The notes under the pieces: model-generated
The model's database searches: none
The model's input: the letters and a program-made list of their open reading frames with translations, nothing else
Told to the model about the DNA's origin: nothing
Program-made: the position numbers and the translations under genes
Shown: positions 15,977 to 20,077 of the stretch, one piece after another
How positions within the stretch are numbered: the first letter of the stretch is position 1
How the letters are laid out: each line of letters starts with the position of its first letter
Source of the DNA: Zymomonas sp.
GTDB lineage: Bacteria > Pseudomonadota > Alphaproteobacteria > Sphingomonadales > Sphingomonadaceae
Direction of reading: 5' to 3'
DNA: 20,077 nucleotides
NCBI GenBank assembly: GCA_027489105.1
Contig: JAIYAJ010000445.1
Coordinates: forward strand, 1-20,077

Positions 15977-17242
15977 ATGGCGACCTATGAATTCAAGCTG
16001 CCGGACATCGGCGAGGGCATAGCCGAGGCGGAGATCGTCGCCTGGCATGTGGCGGTGGGCGATATGGTCGAGGAGGACGCGCCGCTGGCCGACCTGATGA
16101 CCGACAAGGCGACGGTCGAGATGACCGCGCCGGTGGCGGGCCGGGTGGTGCGGCTGACCGGTGAGGTCGGCGAGCAGGTGGCGATCGGTTCGATCCTGGC
16201 GGTGTTCGAGGTCGAGGGCGAGGGAGAGGTCGAAGAGGCGCCTGCGCCTGCGGTCGAGGTCGCCCCTGTCGAGGCCGCACAGCTGGTCAGGCCCGATCCC
16301 GTGCCGACACCGGTCGAGGCGAAGCCCGAGGCTGCGCCCGTCGTCGCTGCGGCTCAGGAGCCCGAACCGGCACCAATCGAGCGTCACCGCGTGCTCGCGT
16401 CCCCGGCGGTGCGCCAGCGGGCGAAGGATCTGGGCATCGATCTGGCGCAGGTGAAGGCGGCGGCGGACGGGCGCGTGCGCCATGCCGATCTGGACGCCTT
16501 CCTGACCTACAATGCCGGCAGTGGCTACCGCGCGCCCGGTGCCGCGCGCGGCGACGAGCAGATCAAGGTGATCGGCCTGCGCCGTCGGATCGCGGAGAAT
16601 ATGGCGGCTGCGAAGCGCGCCATTCCGCACTTCACCTATGTCGAGGAGATCGACGTCACCAAGCTGGAGGCACTGCGCGCCGACCTCAATGCGACGCGGG
16701 GGGCCAAGCCGAAGCTGACGATGCTGCCGCTGTTGATCACGGCGATCTGCAGGACGCTGCCCGACTTCCCGATGATCAACGCGCGCTACGACGACGAGGC
16801 GGGGGTCGTGACCCGCTCGGGCGCGGTGCATCTCGGCATGGCGACGCAGACCGACGCCGGGCTGATGGTTCCGGTGATCCGCAACGCCGAGGCGCGCAAT
16901 GTCTGGCAGCTGGCGTCGGAGATCGTGCGGCTGGCCGAAGCGGCGCGCAGCGGCAAGGCGAAGTCGGACGAGCTGACGGGCTCGACCCTGACGATCACCT
17001 CGCTGGGCCCGCTGGGCGGCATCGCGACGACGCCGGTGATCAACCGGCCCGAGGTGGCGATCATCGGGCCGAACAAGGTGGTCGAGCGACCGGTGTTCCG
17101 CGACGGGCAGGTGGTGGCTGCCAAGCTGATGAACCTGTCGATCAGTTGCGACCACCGCGTCGTCGACGGCTGGGACGCGGCCAGCTTCGTCCAGGCGCTC
17201 AAGCGCCTCGTGGAGACGCCCGCGCTGCTTTTCGTCGACTGA
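15977..17242 (+). CDS. bkdB: Dihydrolipoyl acyltransferase E2 of the branched-chain dehydrogenase
   Basis: A 421-residue core subunit that transfers the acyl group from E1 to coenzyme A. One lipoyl domain (1-80) carries the lipoylated Lys44 in LMTDKATVEM. An Ala/Pro/Glu-rich flexible linker follows (about 82-135). The peripheral-subunit-binding domain is at about 138-175 (VLASPAVRQRAKDLGIDL). The catalytic acyltransferase domain (about 195-421) ends with the active-site motif SCDHRVVDGWDA (His393, Asp397). A single lipoyl domain and the KLPDIGEGIAEAEI opening fit BCKDH E2. It lies 6 nt after E1beta. No dihydrolipoamide dehydrogenase (E3) gene follows, so E3 must come from elsewhere in the genome. 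Confidence 0.94.
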   Translation: MATYEFKLPDIGEGIAEAEIVAWHVAVGDMVEEDAPLADLMTDKATVEMTAPVAGRVVRLTGEVGEQVAIGSILAVFEVEGEGEVEEAPAPAVEVAPVEAAQLVRPDPVPTPVEAKPEAAPVVAAAQEPEPAPIERHRVLASPAVRQRAKDLGIDLAQVKAAADGRVRHADLDAFLTYNAGSGYRAPGAARGDEQIKVIGLRRRIAENMAAAKRAIPHFTYVEEIDVTKLEALRADLNATRGAKPKLTMLPLLITAICRTLPDFPMINARYDDEAGVVTRSGAVHLGMATQTDAGLMVPVIRNAEARNVWQLASEIVRLAEAARSGKAKSDELTGSTLTITSLGPLGGIATTPVINRPEVAIIGPNKVVERPVFRDGQVVAAKLMNLSISCDHRVVDGWDAASFVQALKRLVETPALLFVD

Positions 17243-17255
17243 GCGCTTGTCGGTG

Positions 17256-17286
17256 GGGTGGCAGGTCCGGACTCGGCTTGCCACCC
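17256..17286. terminator. Stem-loop after the bkd operon
   Basis: GGGTGGCA (17256-17263) pairs perfectly with TGCCACCC (17279-17286). The loop contains the palindrome GTCCGGAC, which could form a second small stem. The structure starts 14 nt after the E2 stop and ends 57 nt before yebC. There is no T tract, so it may be a weak or factor-assisted terminator, or only an mRNA-stabilising hairpin. Confidence 0.45.
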
Positions 17287-17343
17287 GCCTGCTCGCAAGG
17301 CTAGAGAGCCGGCCATCCAGGGACAGCGCAGGACGGGACGGCA

Positions 17344-18087
17344 ATGGCCGGTCATAGCAAATTCAAGAACATCATGCACCGCAAGGGTGCGCAGGATAAG
17401 AAGCGCTCGGCGCTGTTTTCCAAGCTTAGCCGCGAAATCACGGTGGCGGCCCGCATGGGTCTGCCCGACCCGGCGATGAACGCACGCCTGCGCCAGGCGG
17501 TGATCACCGCGCGCAAGGAAGGCCTGCCGAAGGACAATATCGAGCGGTCGATCAACAAGGCGGCCGGCGGCGACGACACCAATTATGAAGAGATCCGCTA
17601 TGAGGGCTTCGGCCCGGGCGGCGTCGCGCTGATCATCGAGGCACTGACCGACAACCGAAACCGCACGGCGACCAACGTCCGCACGGCGGTGTCGAAAAAT
17701 GGCGGCAATCTGGGAGCGGGCGGCTCGGTCAGCCATGGCTTCGACCGGCTCGGCCTGATCAATTACCCGGCCTCGGCTGGCGATCCGGACAAGGTGTTCG
17801 AGGCCGCGCTCGAAGCGGGCGCCGAGGACGTGACCTCGTCCGAGGAGGGCCATGAGATCTGGACCGCGATCGACTCGCTCCATGAAGTCGCCAAGGCGCT
17901 CGAAACCGTGCTGGGCGAGGCCGACGGAGCGAAGCTCGCCTGGCGCCCGCAGACCCAGGTCAGCGTCGGCGAGGAGGACGCCGCCAAGCTCCTGAAGCTG
18001 ATCGACGCGCTCGACGATGATGACGACGTCCAGACCGTCTGGGGCAATTACGACGTCCCCGAAGAGGTCATGGCCAAGCTGGGGTAA
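17344..18087 (+). CDS. yebC: YebC/PmpR family protein (TACO1-like)
   Basis: A 247-residue cytoplasmic protein of the YebC/PmpR family. Members have been described as DNA-binding regulators and, more recently, as translation factors helping ribosomes through proline-rich stretches. Hallmarks are [21 protein letters not shown] (split: MAGHSKF, then IMHRKGAQD), FSKLSREI, the [11 protein letters not shown] segment, [12 protein letters not shown], and [16 protein letters not shown] (residues 119-134). Length and end are standard. The start ATG follows GGGACGG loosely. In many proteobacteria yebC stands directly before ruvC. Here a 501-bp repeat-flanked DUF559 unit lies between them. Confidence 0.96.
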   Translation: MAGHSKFKNIMHRKGAQDKKRSALFSKLSREITVAARMGLPDPAMNARLRQAVITARKEGLPKDNIERSINKAAGGDDTNYEEIRYEGFGPGGVALIIEALTDNRNRTATNVRTAVSKNGGNLGAGGSVSHGFDRLGLINYPASAGDPDKVFEAALEAGAEDVTSSEEGHEIWTAIDSLHEVAKALETVLGEADGAKLAWRPQTQVSVGEEDAAKLLKLIDALDDDDDVQTVWGNYDVPEEVMAKLG

Positions 18088-18117
18088 TCGCAGATTACTG
18101 AGGTAAGCCAAGATATA

Positions 18118-18198
18118 AGCCCCTCCCCTTCAGGAGCAGGGCGGCCGCCCTCTCCCCCGGAGAGGGCAAAGAGCCGCCATGCTGGGAAGGGGTGGGGC
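18118..18198 (+). repeat. Left inverted-repeat arm of the DUF559 unit
   Basis: An 81-bp arm matching the reverse complement of 18538-18618 with five mismatches. It contains a perfect 14-bp palindrome (18138-18151, AGGGCGGCCGCCCT) and an overlapping hairpin GCCCTCTCC-CCC-GGAGAGGGC (18147-18167). It begins 30 nt after the yebC stop, so its hairpin could also end the yebC transcript. Confidence 0.85.
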
Positions 18199-18644
18199 AG
18201 ATCGAGAGACTGGGCGACAGAGCGCGAGGAATGCGCAACAACCCGACCGAGCCAGAAAAGCGGCTCTGGCGCAGCCTGTCCAAGTCTCAGCTGGGCCATA
18301 AGATCAGACGTCAGTCGGTGATTGATGGGTTCGTCGTCGATTTTCTTTGCCCCGCCAAGGCGCTCGTCATCGAGATTGATGGCGATACGCATGGCGATGA
18401 GGCGGATCGGCGTCGCGACACTTTGCTTTCCAGCCGAGGCTATCGGACGATCCGATTCACTAACGAAGATGTTATGACCAACATCGGCGGAGTGCTGGAG
18501 TTTATCGCAAAATACTGGCCTCACTCCCGGATCGGTGGCCCCACCCCAACCCAGCATGGCGGCTCTTTGCCCTCTCCGGGGGAGAGGGCTGCCGCCCTGC
18601 TCCTAAAGGAGAGGGGCTGTTCGAGCCGGAATAGGAAATCCTAA
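18192..18644 (+). CDS. DUF559 family protein (Vsr-like endonuclease fold)
   Basis: Translated from GTG at 18192 this is 150 residues; from ATG at 18231 it is 137. The family core begins near [16 protein letters not shown], so the upstream start is slightly favoured, but neither has a well-spaced ribosome-binding site. DUF559 proteins share the Vsr/PD-(D/E)XK nuclease fold. Candidate catalytic residues, numbered from the ATG, are Asp37 (VVDFLCP), Glu48 and Asp50 (VIEIDGDTH) and His54. The core ends near [11 protein letters not shown]. The remaining residues, about 103 onward, are translated from the right inverted repeat and are probably not functional. The stop overlaps ruvC by one base (TAATG). 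Codon use is less GC-biased than its neighbours, suggesting separate origin. Substrate unknown. Confidence 0.8.
   Translation: MGQIERLGDRARGMRNNPTEPEKRLWRSLSKSQLGHKIRRQSVIDGFVVDFLCPAKALVIEIDGDTHGDEADRRRDTLLSSRGYRTIRFTNEDVMTNIGGVLEFIAKYWPHSRIGGPTPTQHGGSLPSPGERAAALLLKERGCSSRNRKS
18538..18618 (-). repeat. Right inverted-repeat arm of the DUF559 unit
   Basis: An 81-bp arm, 76/81 identical to the reverse complement of the left arm. It carries the hairpin GCCCTCTCC-GGG-GGAGAGGGC (18569-18589). It is translated in frame as the C-terminal tail of the DUF559 protein and ends 25 nt before the ruvC start, so it may affect ruvC expression. Confidence 0.85.
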
Positions 18645-19141
18645 TGATCCTCATCGGTTTCGATCCAGGCCTTGGCACCACCGGCTGGGGCGTCATTGCC
18701 GCTGATGGGAACCGGCTGAGTCACGTCGCCAACGGGCAGATCAAGACCGAGCCGTCGATGGAATTGTCACGCCGGCTTTATCTCCTGCACGGCGCACTGT
18801 CCGAGATCATCCGAAGTTACCGGCCCGAGGGCGCGGCGGTCGAGGAGGTGCTCGGCAACTCCAATGCGCAGTCGACGCTCAAGCTCGGTCAGGCGCGTGG
18901 CGTCGTGTTGCTGGCGGCGGCGCTGGCGGAAGTGAGCGTCGGTGAGTATCACCCCTCGATCGTGAAGAAGGCGGTCGTGGGAACCGGCGGGGCGGAGAAG
19001 AGGCAGGTGCAGGCGATGGTGAAGGTGTTGCTGCCGGGGGCGAAGCTGGCCGGTCCGGATGCAGCGGACGCGCTGGCGGTGGCGATAACCCATGCCCATC
19101 ATCTCGCCAGCGCGCGCGCCATGCGCCGGATCATCCCATGA
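18644..19141 (+). CDS. ruvC: Holliday-junction resolvase RuvC
   Basis: A 165-residue endonuclease that cuts Holliday junctions symmetrically after RuvAB branch migration. The RNase-H-like fold shows the catalytic acids Asp7 ([13 protein letters not shown]), Glu67 ([13 protein letters not shown]), and Asp139 and Asp142 ([16 protein letters not shown]), with the conserved [10 protein letters not shown] helix (77-86). Length is normal and all active-site acids are present, so it should be functional. The start shares one base with the DUF559 stop. Upstream GC-rich repeat sequence has replaced whatever originally preceded the gene. Its stop overlaps ruvA by 4 nt (ATGA). Confidence 0.96.
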   Translation: MILIGFDPGLGTTGWGVIAADGNRLSHVANGQIKTEPSMELSRRLYLLHGALSEIIRSYRPEGAAVEEVLGNSNAQSTLKLGQARGVVLLAAALAEVSVGEYHPSIVKKAVVGTGGAEKRQVQAMVKVLLPGAKLAGPDAADALAVAITHAHHLASARAMRRIIP

Positions 19142-19737
19142 TCGCCCGGCTGCGCGGCACCCGCGCCGAAAGCACCGCCGACCATGCCGTGCTCGACGTC
19201 GGCGGAGTCGGCTATCTCGTCTGGTGTTCGGCGCGGACCTTGTCGGCGATCGGCGAGGTCGGCGGCGACGTGCTGCTGTTCACCGAGATGCAGGTGCGTG
19301 AGGACGCGATCACCCTCTACGGCTTCGGCTCGGCCGGCGAGCGCGATTCCTTTCGCCTGCTGACCAGCGTCCAGGGCGTCGGTGGGCGGGTCGCGCTGTC
19401 GATCCTGTCGGTGCTCGATGCGGGCGAATTGTCGCGCGCGGTCGCGACCGGGGACAAGGCGATGGTCGCCCGCGCCAATGGCGTCGGCCCCAAGCTTGCC
19501 ATGCGGATCGTCAACGAACTCAAGGACAAGATGGGCGTCGTCGGGCTGGCGGCCGGCCTTTCGCCGGCAGCCCTCCCCAAAGGCGGCGTCGCGGAGGATG
19601 CCGTTTCGGCGCTCGGCAATCTCGGCTTCAAGCCTGCCGAGGCGAGCCACGCCGTCGGCGCGGCGGTCGAGGAGCTCGGCCCTGCGGCGACACTCGACGC
19701 GGTCGTCCGATTGGCGCTGCGCAAGGCCGCCAAATAG
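19138..19737 (+). CDS. ruvA: Holliday-junction branch-migration protein RuvA
   Basis: A 199-residue protein that binds the four-way junction as a tetramer and loads the RuvB motor. Domain I (OB fold, about 1-62) starts MIARLRGT and includes [13 protein letters not shown] and [11 protein letters not shown]. Domain II has two helix-hairpin-helix motifs, [17 protein letters not shown] and [19 protein letters not shown]. Domain III (about 145-199), which contacts RuvB, follows a Gly/Ala/Pro linker. The start overlaps the ruvC stop by 4 nt. ruvB is not directly downstream: the next gene is convergent, and palindromic repeats follow the stop. Confidence 0.96.
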   Translation: MIARLRGTRAESTADHAVLDVGGVGYLVWCSARTLSAIGEVGGDVLLFTEMQVREDAITLYGFGSAGERDSFRLLTSVQGVGGRVALSILSVLDAGELSRAVATGDKAMVARANGVGPKLAMRIVNELKDKMGVVGLAAGLSPAALPKGGVAEDAVSALGNLGFKPAEASHAVGAAVEELGPAATLDAVVRLALRKAAK

Positions 19738-19740
19738 GCG

Positions 19741-19789
19741 CTAGAGCGTTTTCGAACCAGACGGAATCATCTGGTGACTCGGAAAACGC
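19741..19789. repeat. CTAGAGCG-type palindromic repeat, first unit
   Basis: Beginning CTAGAGCG just after the ruvA stop, this unit forms a hairpin with GCGTTTTC (19746-19753) pairing GAAAACGC (19782-19789) and an inner CCAGA/TCTGG stem (19757-19761 with 19770-19774). Repeats starting CTAGAGCGTTTTC are familiar as dispersed intergenic sequences in alphaproteobacteria. It may also end the ruv transcript. Confidence 0.6.
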
Positions 19790-19803
19790 GGTAAAACAAT
19801 AAT

Positions 19804-19847
19804 CTAGAGCGATCCGTCCGATGCAATCGGAACGGATTTCGCTCTAG
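19804..19847. repeat. CTAGAGCG...CGCTCTAG palindrome, second unit
   Basis: A 44-nt palindrome: CTAGAGCG (19804-19811) pairs with CGCTCTAG (19840-19847), with further pairing inside (ATCCGT and CCGAT against ATCGG and ACGGAT). The right end contains the stop codon (19844-19846) of the minus-strand dehydrogenase. Placed between convergent genes, it can act as a terminator for both. Confidence 0.65.
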
Positions 19848-20077
19848 CCGATCGGCGTCGGCAGCGGCTCGCCCGCGAAGAAGGCTTCGAGATTGGCGAC
19901 GACCAGTGCCGCCATCGCCGCGCGCGTCTCGATCGTGCCGCTGCCCTGGTGCGGCAGCAGCACGACGTTCTCCAGCGCGCGCAACGCTTCGGGCACGTGC
20001 GGTTCCTGCGCGAAGACGTCGAGCCCTGCCCCGCCCAGCCGGCCATCGACGAGCGCCGCCATCAGCGCCTCCTCGTC
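19844..20077 (-). CDS. D-2-hydroxyacid dehydrogenase, C-terminal part (partial)
   Basis: The last 77 codons of a gene entering from the right edge of the window. The sequence [20 protein letters not shown], then VFAQEP, then [19 protein letters not shown], is the C-terminal nucleotide-binding/catalytic part of the D-isomer-specific 2-hydroxyacid dehydrogenase family. The Glu of the QEP segment and the His of LLPHQGSGT are the expected catalytic pair; the catalytic Arg lies outside the window. The best guess is a glyoxylate/hydroxypyruvate reductase-like enzyme (cytoplasmic, NAD(P)H-dependent), but the substrate cannot be fixed from this part. Its TAG stop is contributed by the palindromic repeat. 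Confidence 0.88.
   Translation of the reverse strand, partial: DEEALMAALVDGRLGGAGLDVFAQEPHVPEALRALENVVLLPHQGSGTIETRAAMAALVVANLEAFFAGEPLPTPIG

Larger units (their letters stand above)
18118..18618. mobile_element. Putative DUF559 element bounded by 81-bp inverted repeats
   Basis: Two 81-bp inverted arms (18118-18198 and 18538-18618) enclose one DUF559 gene, giving a compact 501-bp unit between yebC and ruvC. Arms match at 76 of 81 positions without gaps, and both outer ends begin with AGCCCCTC. The gene inside uses many A/T-ending codons (GAT, CGT, TTT, ACT, GTT), unlike yebC and ruvC. No transposase, integrase or IS family is recognisable, and I see no clear target-site duplication in the flanks. 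Being a mobile unit is an inference from symmetry, compactness, codon use and position inside a usually contiguous gene pair. Confidence 0.55.

Noticed and set aside
18090..18643. Target-site duplication flanking the DUF559 unit
   Set aside because: I compared the bases outside AGCCCCTC on the left with those outside GAGGGGCT on the right and found no matching direct repeat, so none is claimed.

Overview
The window is about 20 kb of high-GC bacterial DNA, very likely from an alphaproteobacterium of the Sphingomonadales. This inference rests on codon use (strong G/C at third positions), the protein families and their order (NodT-type outer-membrane factor, DUF4398-OmpA pair, three-gene branched-chain 2-oxoacid dehydrogenase, yebC-ruvC-ruvA), and GC-rich or CTAG-ended palindromic repeats of kinds common in such genomes. 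I see no tRNA, rRNA or CRISPR array.

Layout. 1-140: tail of an unrecognised gene. 234-1463 (+): DUF1428 protein, a 21-codon remnant of a GFA-family gene, and a DUF72 protein. 1474-4206 (-): a luciferase-like flavin oxidoreductase, an exported peroxiredoxin and an exported two-lobed aspartic protease. 4337-5546 (+): DUF4398 protein and OmpA-family protein, followed by a 77-nt paired-repeat hairpin that also looks like a terminator. 5841-13522 (+): one tightly overlapping operon for a tripartite MacAB-type efflux pump (outer-membrane factor, adaptor, ABC ATPase, permease), an exported EF-hand protein, an OmpR-type response regulator and its histidine kinase. Every junction overlaps by 1 or 4 nt, and an 11-codon micro-ORF bridges ATPase and permease. 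13674-17242 (+): E1alpha, E1beta and E2 of a branched-chain 2-oxoacid dehydrogenase; no E3 gene follows. 17344-19737 (+): yebC, ruvC and ruvA. 19844-20077 (-): C-terminal part of a D-2-hydroxyacid dehydrogenase that runs off the window.

The most interesting piece lies between yebC and ruvC. A 501-bp unit (18118-18618) consists of two 81-bp inverted repeats, 76/81 identical, enclosing a small DUF559 (Vsr-like endonuclease fold) gene with codon use unlike its neighbours. It looks like an inserted, possibly self-mobilising element with no recognisable transposase. Its reading frame runs through the right repeat and ends in a TAATG overlap with ruvC.

Functionally, the pump operon carries its own two-component system plus a periplasmic EF-hand protein, which suggests efflux tied to sensing of a divalent cation or envelope state. 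The bkd operon serves Val/Leu/Ile breakdown. The ruv genes serve Holliday-junction processing; ruvB is not next to ruvA here.
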